The notes under the pieces: generated by a model | What the model saw: the letters and a program-made list of their open reading frames with translations, nothing else | Told to the model about the DNA's origin: nothing | The model's database searches: none | Program-made: the position numbers and the translations under genes | Assembly (NCBI GenBank): GCA_017848335.1 | Contig: JAGDAX010000119.1 | Span: 1-35,835, forward strand | DNA: 35,835 nucleotides | Direction of reading: 5' to 3' | Source of the DNA: Clostridia bacterium | Lineage (GTDB): Bacteria > Bacillota > Clostridia > UBA1212 | Shown here: piece by piece, positions 6,721 to 15,093 of the stretch | How the letters are laid out: each line of letters begins with the position of its first letter | Numbering within the stretch: the first letter of the stretch is position 1

Positions 6721-9700
6721 TCAATTCTTAAAATCGTCCAGCAGCGGCAGCAGCGCGGCGTCGTTGATCATGCCGCCCGAAAATACCGGCTCGTCCCTGC
6801 CGCTTAAATAGAGATTTACCTTGAGCGTGCCGTCAAAGAATCTTATAAATGAAATGCAGGCGTCGAGCTTCGCGGGATCCACCGTCAATTTGATTTCGGA
6901 AGCCTCAACCGGCCTACTGGGCTGATAATTCGAAGCGCGGGCGCTGTCAGAGTAATTGGCGGACCCGTTTCCGTGAAATCCGCCGCGCTGACTGACGTTC
7001 TGACCGCCTCCCCGGCTGTCTCCCGAACCGTTGCCCGAACCGCCGCCCTGACTGCGGCCTGCCGTCTTTTCGTAATCCTCCGGAACGTACAGATCCTCAC
7101 ATATCACCGAGGCGTCCTGGTCGTCCCTTGTGCTCACGCGGCCCGAGATCACGAGTATATTGTCGTTACTGAGGAGATCCTTGTATTTTTCGTAAGTCTT
7201 CGGGAAAAGCAGCACCTCAAACTCACCGCTGAGGTCCTCAAAGGTCACAAAGGCCATTGTCTGGCTTGTCTTGGTGATTTTCTTCTTAATGGCTGTGATT
7301 ATGCCCAGGAAGGTCCCCCTCTGGCCGTCGGCCGCGCGGGCCGCATCATTGTCGGGCACGTCCTTGGAAGCGTCAAATGCGGCATTCTCACCGTCGCCGG
7401 GAGAATCATTGGCGAGCATGGATGAATTCATGGATATGCCCTTGGAGATCAGATCGTGGTATTTTGAAAGCGGATGGCCGCTGATATATATCCCGGAAAC
7501 CTCTTTTTCGAAGGCTAAAAGCTCCTCCTTGGGAAGCTCCGGCAGATCCGGATAGTTGTCGTAATCATCATTAAGCGGCGAATCCTCCTCGAGAATATCA
7601 AACAGCGACTGCTGCCCGTAAGCAAGACGCTTCGTGGCCTTCACGGCGTCGTCTATGACTATCTCGTAGGATTTCAGCAGAACGTTGCGGTTTGCGAGCA
7701 GAGAATCAAAAGCACCGGCCTTAATAAGAGAGTCCACCGAGCGCTTGTTGATATCCATTGCGGACATTCTTTTGGCAAAATCGTAAAAGCTCTTAAATTT
7801 GCCGCCCTGCTTCCGCTCGGAAACGAGGGACAGTATCGCGTTCTCGCCCACGTTCTTGAGTGCCGCCAGGCCGTAGCGGATCTTTCCGTCCACCACAGTA
7901 AAGCCCACGAAGCTCTCGTTAACGTCCGGGGGCAGCAGCTCGATTCCCAGGTCCTTGGCAACGTAAATATAGTAAGACACCTTGGAGCTGTTGGTGATGA
8001 GGCTGTTCATTGTCGCGCACATGAGCTCCACCGGATAGTACACCTTGAGGAAGGCGGTTTCGTAAGCAACCACGGCGTAGCAGGCCGCATGCGCTTTGTT
8101 GAAGGCGTAGCTGGCGAAGTCCATCATCTTGTCGAAAATCCTGTCAGCCGTTTCCACGGGAACTCCCCGGGCTGTGGCGCCCTCCACGAAGCCTGCCCGC
8201 TCCTTCGTCATGACGTCGAATTTCTTTTTGGCCATGGCGCGGCGCACGAGATCCGAGCGGCCCATTGAATACCCCGCAAGGTCTCTGACTATCTGCATGA
8301 CCTGCTCCTGATAGACCATACAGCCGTAGGTCACGTTGAGAATGGGCTCAAGCAGGGGGTGGTCGTATTTGACCTTGCCCGGATTCTTTTTGTTTGCGAT
8401 ATAGGTAGGGATCTGGTCCATGGGGCCGGGCCTGTAAAGAGCGATCCCTGCAATGATATCCTCAAGGCAGTCCGGACCGAGGCTCATCATAAAGCTCGTC
8501 ATGCCGCGGCTTTCAAGCTGGAAGATCCCGGCGGTGCGTCCGTCCGCAATCTCCTTAAACACCTTCGGGTCCGACATGTCCATATTGTCGAAGTCGATCG
8601 TAACGCCGTGCTGCTCCTTGACGAGATTTACGGCTTCCTGGATCACTGTCAGAGTCCTGAGGCCCAGAAAGTCTACCTTGAGCAGGCCCAGCTTCTCAAG
8701 ATTCGCCATGGGGTACATCGTAACGACGGACTCTCCGTTTGACTGAACCGGCACGTAGCTGGTGACAGGATCTCTCGTGAGCACGACGCCTGCCGCGTGT
8801 GTCGAGGTGTTGCGTGGCATGCCCTCGATCTTCATGGCGTTGTCGAGAAGCTCCTTGACCTTCGGCTCGTTTTTGTACCGCTGGCTGAGTTCGGAGCTCT
8901 CCGTAAGCGCCTTTTCAATTGTGATATTGAGCTCCTGCGGGATAAGCTTGGCCACTGAATCGACTTCCTGGTAAGGGATGTTCATCACCCTGCCGACGTC
9001 GCGAATGGATCCCTTGGCGGCCATCGTACCGAAGGTGATTATCTGCGCCACGCAGTCCTCGCCGTACTTGCCGATCACGTAATCTATGACCTCCTTGCGC
9101 CTGTTGTCGGAAAAATCCACGTCGAAATCCGGCATGCTTATCCTCTCCGGATTAAGAAAGCGCTCGAAGGCCAGGTTGTATTTGAGCGAATCAATGTTGG
9201 TGATCTTGAGGCAGTACGCGACAAGACTCGCCGCGCCGGAGCCTCTTCCCGGGCCAACCGTAATGCCGTGATCCTTTGCATATTTGATGAAGTCCCAGAC
9301 GATCAGATAGTAATCCGGATATTTCATCGTGCAAATGACCGACAATTCATAGTCGAGCCTGTCAATGATCTCCTGCGAGAGCTCTTCACCGAAGCGCGCG
9401 TGAGCCCCGTCGTAGCAGAGCTTGCGAAGCCACGTTTCGGAGGTGTAGCCCTCGGGAATGTCAAAATGCGGCAGAATGGAATTCTTGAACTCCAGCTCCA
9501 CGCTGCACATATCGGCTATCCTTGCGGTATTGGAAATTGCCTCGGGAACGGACGCGAAAAGCTTCTCCATCTCCTCGCCGGAGCGCAGATAGAACTCGTC
9601 CGACTCGAAGCGCATCCTGTCCTCGTCCTCAAGCTTCTTGCCTGTCTGTATGCAGAGCAGCACGTCCTGTATGAAGGCGTCCTCGCGCCTGATGAAATGC

Positions 9701-10323
9701 ACGTCGTTGGTGGCGACAAGAGGAATGCCGGTCTCCCGCGCAAGCTTCACGAGCTCAAGGTTGACCTCGGACTGCTCCTTAATGCCGTTGCTTTGGAGCT
9801 CCAGGTAGTAATTCCCGGCTCCGAACACATTGTTAAACCACATCGCGGTCTCTTTGGCCGCATCGTAGCTGCCGCTCAGCAAAAGCTGCGGAATCTCCCC
9901 GCCAAGGCACGCCGAGCACGCAATGAGCCCTTCATGGTATTTGAGAATAAGCTCCTTGTCTATGCGCGGCTTGTAATAGAACCCCTCCGTGTACGCCAGC
10001 GAAACAAGCTTTATGAGGTTTTTGTAGCCCGTGTTGTTTTTCGCGAGAAGAATGAGGTGGAAGTTGTCGCCCAGCGGGCCGGGCTTTTTGTCAAATCTGG
10101 AATTCGGGGCGCAATAGACCTCGCACCCGATAATGGGCTTGATGCCCTTGTCGAGGCATTTGATATAGAAGTCCACGGCCGCGTACATCACGCCGTGGTC
10201 TGTGATGGCAAGCGAAGACATACCAAGCTCCTTGGCTCTGTCGATAAGAGCGTCAAGCCTGGCGGCGCCGTCAAGCAGGCTGTATTCTGTATGCACGTGA
10301 AGGTGGACAAATTCTCCGGACAT
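6721..10323 (-). CDS. dnaE: DNA polymerase III subunit alpha
   Basis: This is a 1200-residue replicative DNA polymerase of the DnaE class. The PHP domain (about 1-270) keeps its metal-binding motifs, including HLHVHTEYSLLDG at 7-19 and ITDHG at 40-44. The polymerase active site is intact: PDFDVDFSD at 398-406 supplies D401 and D403, and KVDFLG supplies D551. Helix-hairpin-helix and OB regions follow (OB near 985-1080). Between the OB domain and the last 64 residues lies a Gly/Ser/Asn-rich linker of about 50 residues, unusual for DnaE. ATG 10323 has GGAG eight bases upstream. It sits between phosphoglucomutase and the radical SAM gene. Firmicutes usually also have PolC, which is not in this window. 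Confidence 0.97.
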   Translation of the reverse strand: MSGEFVHLHVHTEYSLLDGAARLDALIDRAKELGMSSLAITDHGVMYAAVDFYIKCLDKGIKPIIGCEVYCAPNSRFDKKPGPLGDNFHLILLAKNNTGYKNLIKLVSLAYTEGFYYKPRIDKELILKYHEGLIACSACLGGEIPQLLLSGSYDAAKETAMWFNNVFGAGNYYLELQSNGIKEQSEVNLELVKLARETGIPLVATNDVHFIRREDAFIQDVLLCIQTGKKLEDEDRMRFESDEFYLRSGEEMEKLFASVPEAISNTARIADMCSVELEFKNSILPHFDIPEGYTSETWLRKLCYDGAHARFGEELSQEIIDRLDYELSVICTMKYPDYYLIVWDFIKYAKDHGITVGPGRGSGAASLVAYCLKITNIDSLKYNLAFERFLNPERISMPDFDVDFSDNRRKEVIDYVIGKYGEDCVAQIITFGTMAAKGSIRDVGRVMNIPYQEVDSVAKLIPQELNITIEKALTESSELSQRYKNEPKVKELLDNAMKIEGMPRNTSTHAAGVVLTRDPVTSYVPVQSNGESVVTMYPMANLEKLGLLKVDFLGLRTLTVIQEAVNLVKEQHGVTIDFDNMDMSDPKVFKEIADGRTAGIFQLESRGMTSFMMSLGPDCLEDIIAGIALYRPGPMDQIPTYIANKKNPGKVKYDHPLLEPILNVTYGCMVYQEQVMQIVRDLAGYSMGRSDLVRRAMAKKKFDVMTKERAGFVEGATARGVPVETADRIFDKMMDFASYAFNKAHAACYAVVAYETAFLKVYYPVELMCATMNSLITNSSKVSYYIYVAKDLGIELLPPDVNESFVGFTVVDGKIRYGLAALKNVGENAILSLVSERKQGGKFKSFYDFAKRMSAMDINKRSVDSLIKAGAFDSLLANRNVLLKSYEIVIDDAVKATKRLAYGQQSLFDILEEDSPLNDDYDNYPDLPELPKEELLAFEKEVSGIYISGHPLSKYHDLISKGISMNSSMLANDSPGDGENAAFDASKDVPDNDAARAADGQRGTFLGIITAIKKKITKTSQTMAFVTFEDLSGEFEVLLFPKTYEKYKDLLSNDNILVISGRVSTRDDQDASVICEDLYVPEDYEKTAGRSQGGGSGNGSGDSRGGGQNVSQRGGFHGNGSANYSDSARASNYQPSRPVEASEIKLTVDPAKLDACISFIRFFDGTLKVNLYLSGRDEPVFSGGMINDAALLPLLDDFKN
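7022..7045. repeat. 12-bp duplication in the DnaE linker
   Basis: CCCGAACCGTTG at 7022-7033 is followed directly by CCCGAACCGCCG at 7034-7045. The pair encodes part of the Gly/Ser/Asn-rich linker near the DnaE C-terminus. Confidence 0.55.
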
Positions 10324-10399
10324 GGGGTGTCTCCGTTAATTTATTTGTGATAAGTGCCGAGTGTCAAAGGCCAAGTGGCGCTGCGCGGATAACTGAACA

Positions 10400-12157
10400 C
10401 TAAATCAACCCGCTGATAATATCCTTAAGCTCTTCCTTTATCTTCGCAGCGGTTCCGTCAGCGTCCTCCTCGGAAATCCCGCTTCTGATGCCGACGTAGA
10501 TCTTGATCTTAGGCTCCGTGCCCGACGGCCTCACGGCGATCCAGCCCTTGTCGGTCTCATATTTGAGCACGTCCGACTCGGGAAGATCGATTCTGCCGAC
10601 CTTGCCGGTGGCGCAGTCCGTAATCGTCGACTTTTTGACGTCCATGACCGATCTGATCTTGTACGGAAGGATCGAAGCGCCCTTCTCCCTCAGCGTATCC
10701 ATGATCTTCAAAATGGACTCGTGGCCGCTTTCGCCTGTAAGCTCGATAGAAAAAGCGCTCTCGTGGCGATAGCCGAACCTCTGATAGAGCTCATCCAGCT
10801 TTTCACAGAGCGTTTTATTCTCGGCGACCTTGTAATACAGGGCCATCTCCGCGAGGATCAAAGACGCCGCCACGCCGTCCTTGTCCCTTGCGTATCCTTC
10901 GGTGAGGAAGCCGTAGCTCTCCTCAAACCCGAGAATAAAAGAGTCTTTGTTCTCATCCGTGATAAGGTCACCGATGTACTTGAAGCCTGTGAGGACCTGC
11001 TTGAATTCAACGCCCTTGCTTTGCGCGATCTGCGGTGCGAGGTCAGTCGAAACGATGGTCGAGACCGCGAAGGGAGCCTTCGGGAGCTTATTGTTTCTGC
11101 GGCGGCACTCAACCAGATATTCCATAAAGAGGCAGCCGATTTTGTTGCCGGTGAGCTTCTTATAATTGCCGTCCTTGTCCCTGACAAAGGCTCCGGCTCT
11201 GTCAGAGTCGGGGTCGGTGCCTATCACAATGTCAGCGCAGAATTTGCGGGCCATTCTGAGGCCGAGAGTGAACGCTTCGTCGGTTTCGGGATTGGGGAGC
11301 ACCACCGTCGGGAAGTCGCCGTCGGCTTTTTCCTGTTTCCCGACAATGTGAAAATTTGCGCTGAGCCCTCTCCTTTTGAAAACGCTCTTAACGTATCTTG
11401 CGCCGGCGCCGTGGAGGGGCGAATAAACCGTAACAAGGGAGTCGCCGTGCTTCTTGATGATATCTTCGTCGGCAACCACTCCGGCGACGCGGTCAAGGTA
11501 AGCATTGACAACCTCTGCGGGCACATATGGGATCTTCCTGCGCTTCTTGAGTGAGCGATAATTCTCGAGCGGGGGAAGTGACGAAATATCGTCGTATCTG
11601 TCGATAATCGCCGTGATTTCCCCAGCGATCTCGGGGGAAATCTGGACGCCGCCCTTCCAGAACACCTTGTATCCGTTGTATTCCTTAGGATTGTGGCTGG
11701 CGGTGATCATGATGCCGGCGGTAAGCTGCATGGACCAGACCGTAAACGAGAGCAGCGGAACCGGAGCGGTGGCGTCGAAAATATATGTTTTGATACCCCT
11801 GGATGCAAAGACTGATGCAGCTTCGGCGGCGTAGGTGAAGGAATTGTTGCGCGTATCGTATGCGACCGCGATACCGCTTGCCGCGGCTTCCTTTCCCAGC
11901 GAAAGAATATATTCCGCAACGGCAAAGCTGGCCCGTCTAACGACGTATACGTTCATTCGGTTTGTGCCGGCTCCCATAACGCCTCTCAGACCCGCTGTTC
12001 CGAATTCGAGATTTTTGTAAAATCTGTCGTAGATCTCGTCCTTGTCAGCGGATATCTGACTGAGCTCGTTTTGGGTATCGGCGTCAAAATATTCATTGCC
12101 GCGCCAGGTGTTGAATCGTTTTTTGTAATCTTCCAAGCTGTTATTTTTGTTTGCCAT
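10400..12157 (-). CDS. Phospho-sugar mutase (phosphoglucomutase/phosphomannomutase)
   Basis: This is a 585-residue cytoplasmic alpha-D-phosphohexomutase, expected to interconvert glucose-1-phosphate and glucose-6-phosphate or the mannose equivalents. The phosphoserine loop TASHNP has its serine at 154, the Mg loop DPDSDR is at 314-319, and the C-terminal phosphate-binding loop RPSGTEPKIKIY is present. Length and the FGTAGLRG block near 52 match the long Firmicutes form (PgcA-like). I chose ATG 12157 with GGGAG upstream. The open frame extends another 69 codons through the 33-bp repeats into the end of cca, but that extension is repetitive and unlike the family. Substrate preference cannot be told from sequence. 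Confidence 0.93.
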   Translation of the reverse strand: MANKNNSLEDYKKRFNTWRGNEYFDADTQNELSQISADKDEIYDRFYKNLEFGTAGLRGVMGAGTNRMNVYVVRRASFAVAEYILSLGKEAAASGIAVAYDTRNNSFTYAAEAASVFASRGIKTYIFDATAPVPLLSFTVWSMQLTAGIMITASHNPKEYNGYKVFWKGGVQISPEIAGEITAIIDRYDDISSLPPLENYRSLKKRRKIPYVPAEVVNAYLDRVAGVVADEDIIKKHGDSLVTVYSPLHGAGARYVKSVFKRRGLSANFHIVGKQEKADGDFPTVVLPNPETDEAFTLGLRMARKFCADIVIGTDPDSDRAGAFVRDKDGNYKKLTGNKIGCLFMEYLVECRRRNNKLPKAPFAVSTIVSTDLAPQIAQSKGVEFKQVLTGFKYIGDLITDENKDSFILGFEESYGFLTEGYARDKDGVAASLILAEMALYYKVAENKTLCEKLDELYQRFGYRHESAFSIELTGESGHESILKIMDTLREKGASILPYKIRSVMDVKKSTITDCATGKVGRIDLPESDVLKYETDKGWIAVRPSGTEPKIKIYVGIRSGISEEDADGTAAKIKEELKDIISGLI

Positions 12158-12232
12158 GTGAAACTTACTCCCGTTTTGAGAATTATAATGTTTTACAGAT
12201 CGACCGGGCGCGTTGTCACGCCTGTTGAGCGG

Positions 12233-12313
12233 AGCTGTCGGTACAATTGTTTGCAGCGTCCCGATAGCTGTCGGTACGAGTGTTTGCAGCGTCCCGATAG
12301 CTGTAGGTGTGAG
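12233..12313. repeat. 33-bp tandem repeat, about 2.4 copies
   Basis: Units begin AGCTGTCGG at 12233 and 12266, each running to CGTCCCGAT, with a partial third from 12299. The first two copies differ at only a few positions. The array lies in the 187-base gap between cca and phosphoglucomutase, 31 bases past the cca stop. Confidence 0.9.
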
Positions 12314-12344
12314 GCCCTGAGACGGAATCAGAGCTTGCGGCGGA

Positions 12345-13781
12345 CTAAGACTTTTCCGCGTCACCGGAGCCTTCGTCCTCCTGAGATCTTATAGCCTCAT
12401 ATATTGCCGCGGCCTCGCGAAGCAGCAGCTCCTTCTCATTTTCGGTTTCGTATGCGGAAACCCTTCTTAAAAGTCCGTTCAGTACCTCGCCGAGTATTTT
12501 TCCGTCCGGGATACCGGCGGCTTTCAGATTCCTGCCGTTCACGGCAAGGTCAGCCAGCTTGAGCGGCCTCCCTGCCCGGATGTAATTATAGATTTCAGCC
12601 TCAAGATTGTCAATCTTGCGGGACGTTCCCTCTGTAAATTCGGGATTCTTGCCCATTAGATCCGCGCGCATTACCTTGACCAGCAGAAGCGCGTTTTCAG
12701 GGCCGGTTTTTACGAGCAGCGAGCCCGCGGCAGCCCTTGCAGAACCATTAAACTCCTTAAAGCCTGTCCTGAAGTATTCGTGGTACAAAACCAGCGTGCA
12801 AATTTTACGCCGCATATTGTTGGACGCGCGAAGCCTCTCCAGAATCTCCCCGGTAAGATTTGCGCCGTACTCGGCATGCTTCTTGAAATGCACCGTTCCG
12901 TTTTCGTCAAAGGTCTTGACGTAGGGCTTTCCGACGTCGTGCAGAAGCATCGTGAGCCTCAGCTCAGGGTCATCCTCGATATTCACCATGGCCACCACAG
13001 AATGCTCATACACGGTATAAAGATGAAAAACCGTCTCCTGAAGGCAATTCGCGGCGGGCTCAAGCTCCGGAATGATCTCAAAAATAATCCTTTTGAAGTC
13101 GCCTGAGAACAGCTCCCGCAGACGGCTTGTATTGTTGACCGAGATTATCCCTCTGAGCTCGGAAAAGACTCTCTCCGCAGAAATCAAAGACAGCGAATGT
13201 GAAAGCTCCAGCATCGCCTCAGCAGTATTCTTCTCGATGTCAAAATCAAGCCTCGCAGAGAATCTCAGCGCCCTCAGTATCCTGAGCGCGTCCTCGTCGA
13301 AACGCTTGCGGGGATCGCCGACGGCGCGGATTATGCGGTTGGAAAGATCCTCACGGCCGCCGAAAAGATCCACAATGCCCTTCCCGGGCGAATAGGCCAT
13401 GGCGTTTATCGTAAAATCCCTGCGCTCAAGATCCATCGGGAGCTGATCCGTAAACAGCACCTCGTCCGGGTGCCTGTGGTCCTTGTATTCGCCGTCCATC
13501 CTGTAGGTGGTGATCTCCGTGAATAATGTGCCGGTCTTCACCGTGAGGGTTCCGTGCTTCACGCCTGTAGGGATCACCGTATAGTCCGCAAATACCCGGT
13601 ACATCTCCCCGGTGGTGGCCGAGGTCGTGATATCGTAATCCTTCGGCTCCTTCCCGAGAAGAATGTCCCGCACGCATCCACCGACAATATATGCCTCAAA
13701 ACCTGCGTCCTCGAGAAGCTTGACGGCGCGGGTGATTTCGGACGGTATATTTTTGAATGCGTCAGGTAAATTGCAGTTCAT
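12345..13781 (-). CDS. cca: CCA tRNA nucleotidyltransferase with HD domain
   Basis: This is a 478-residue enzyme that adds or repairs the 3' CCA end of tRNAs. The nucleotidyltransferase head is clear: GGCVRD at 34-39 and DYD at 48-50 (the metal-binding acids), then RRDFTINAMAY and the RILRALRFSARL RNA-binding block. An HD region (MLLHDVGKP) in the second half suggests phosphohydrolase activity of the bacterial long form. ATG 13781 lies seven bases after the stop of the metY-like gene, without a strong ribosome-binding site, so translation is probably coupled. The longer frame to 13874 would run inside the upstream gene and was rejected. Confidence 0.95.
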   Translation of the reverse strand: MNCNLPDAFKNIPSEITRAVKLLEDAGFEAYIVGGCVRDILLGKEPKDYDITTSATTGEMYRVFADYTVIPTGVKHGTLTVKTGTLFTEITTYRMDGEYKDHRHPDEVLFTDQLPMDLERRDFTINAMAYSPGKGIVDLFGGREDLSNRIIRAVGDPRKRFDEDALRILRALRFSARLDFDIEKNTAEAMLELSHSLSLISAERVFSELRGIISVNNTSRLRELFSGDFKRIIFEIIPELEPAANCLQETVFHLYTVYEHSVVAMVNIEDDPELRLTMLLHDVGKPYVKTFDENGTVHFKKHAEYGANLTGEILERLRASNNMRRKICTLVLYHEYFRTGFKEFNGSARAAAGSLLVKTGPENALLLVKVMRADLMGKNPEFTEGTSRKIDNLEAEIYNYIRAGRPLKLADLAVNGRNLKAAGIPDGKILGEVLNGLLRRVSAYETENEKELLLREAAAIYEAIRSQEDEGSGDAEKS

Positions 13782-13788
13782 GGCTGTG

Positions 13789-15093
13789 TTAAGCGTTTTT
13801 CGCGAGCCCGGAGGCAGTCGCTTTGAGCGCATTTTCGATATCCTCGATAATGTCCTCAGGATCCTCGATACCAACAGAGAACCTGATAAGCTCAGGGCTT
13901 ACGCCGCAGGCTGCCAGTTGCTCGTCGTTCATCTGTCTGTGAGTGGTGCTTGCCGGGTGAAGCAGCGACGTCCTGGCGTCTGCCACGTGCGTCACTATCG
14001 CCGCAAGCTTCATGGAATCCATAAATACGGTGGCGGCTTCCCTTCCGCCTCTTATTCCGAATGAGATGACGCCGCTTGAGCCGTTGGGCAGATATTTTTC
14101 GCAAAGGCTGTGGTTTTTATTCCCGGGAAGATCCGGATAGTTGACCCAGGTAATCATGCCGGTGCCGCCGTCAATATTGCGCTGCAGATATTCCGCAACA
14201 AGCTTCGCGTTGTCGCAGTGACGCTTAACTCTCAGAGCCAGCGTATCCATGCCGAGATTGAGCAGGAATGCGTTGGTGGGCGAAGGGGTGCCCCCGATGT
14301 CGCGCATGAGGTGCGTTCTTGCTTTGGTGATATATGCCGCTTTGCCGAAGCTTTCGGTGTACACAAGGCCGTGGTAGGATTCGTCAGGCGTCGTCAGCAT
14401 CGGGAAATCGCCGCCGGCCCAGTCGAAATTGCCTGAATCAATGACGGCTCCTCCCAGCGCGCAGGCGTGTCCGTCAAGGTATTTGGACGTCGAATGAACC
14501 ACGATATCTGCGCCGAATTCGAAGGGCCGGAGATTTATGGGCGTCGGGAAGGTGTTGTCCACGATAAGCGGCACGTTGTGACGGTGTGCTGCCTTGGCGA
14601 ATTCCTCAATATCAAGAATATCCAGCGACGGATTTGAAAGAGCCTCGCCGAAAACGCAGCGCGTGTTGGGCCGGAAATATTTCTCAAGCTCGTCAGCTGT
14701 GCTGTCCGCCGGTACAAATGTGGTTTCAATGCCGAAGTCCTTAAGCGTTTTGTAAAAAAGGTTGAAGGTGCCGCCGTATATTGACGAGGAACTTATCACG
14801 TGGTCGCCGGCCGAAGCAATATTTACGACGGAATAAAGCGAAGCCATCTGCCCTGAGGACGTGAGAAGGCATCCCACGCCGCCCTCAAGCATTGCCAGCT
14901 TTTTTTCGACTGCGTCATTGGTGGGATTGCCGAGCCGCGTGTAAAAGAAGCCCTCCTCCTTGAGGTCAAAAAGATTTCCCATCTGTTCCGAGGAATCGTA
15001 TTTATAGGTCGTGCTTTGACAGATCGGCAGGACTCTCGGCTCGCCGTTTTTAGGGCTGTATCCTCCCTGCACGCAAATTGTATCAATCTTCAT
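13789..15093 (-). CDS. metY: O-acetylhomoserine aminocarboxypropyltransferase-like PLP enzyme
   Basis: This is a 434-residue Cys/Met-metabolism PLP enzyme, most like O-acetylhomoserine sulfhydrylase, which makes homocysteine from O-acetylhomoserine and sulfide. The PLP lysine is K204 in VVHSTSKYLDGH; YTRLGNPT near 51 and the TSSGQMA block near 79 are typical, and PLIVDNTF holds the PLP-binding aspartate. ATG 15093 has AGGAG eight bases upstream. The start overlaps the addB stop by 11 bases. Its position between addB and cca does not suggest a shared pathway. A cystathionine gamma-synthase or gamma-lyase role is less likely given the length and motifs. Confidence 0.9.
   Translation of the reverse strand: MKIDTICVQGGYSPKNGEPRVLPICQSTTYKYDSSEQMGNLFDLKEEGFFYTRLGNPTNDAVEKKLAMLEGGVGCLLTSSGQMASLYSVVNIASAGDHVISSSSIYGGTFNLFYKTLKDFGIETTFVPADSTADELEKYFRPNTRCVFGEALSNPSLDILDIEEFAKAAHRHNVPLIVDNTFPTPINLRPFEFGADIVVHSTSKYLDGHACALGGAVIDSGNFDWAGGDFPMLTTPDESYHGLVYTESFGKAAYITKARTHLMRDIGGTPSPTNAFLLNLGMDTLALRVKRHCDNAKLVAEYLQRNIDGGTGMITWVNYPDLPGNKNHSLCEKYLPNGSSGVISFGIRGGREAATVFMDSMKLAAIVTHVADARTSLLHPASTTHRQMNDEQLAACGVSPELIRFSVGIEDPEDIIEDIENALKATASGLAKNA

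Noticed and set aside
9268..10350. Plus-strand frame of 360 codons
   Set aside because: It lies antisense to the dnaE N-terminus, has no family motifs and is explained by codon bias of the real gene.
12158..12364. N-terminal extension of phosphoglucomutase through the 33-bp repeats
   Set aside because: The frame happens to be open but encodes a repetitive peptide (TAIGTLQT), overlaps cca and is followed by an ATG with a ribosome-binding site.
13782..13874. Longer cca start
   Set aside because: It lies inside the metY-like gene and lacks family similarity; ATG 13781 starts just before the conserved head.
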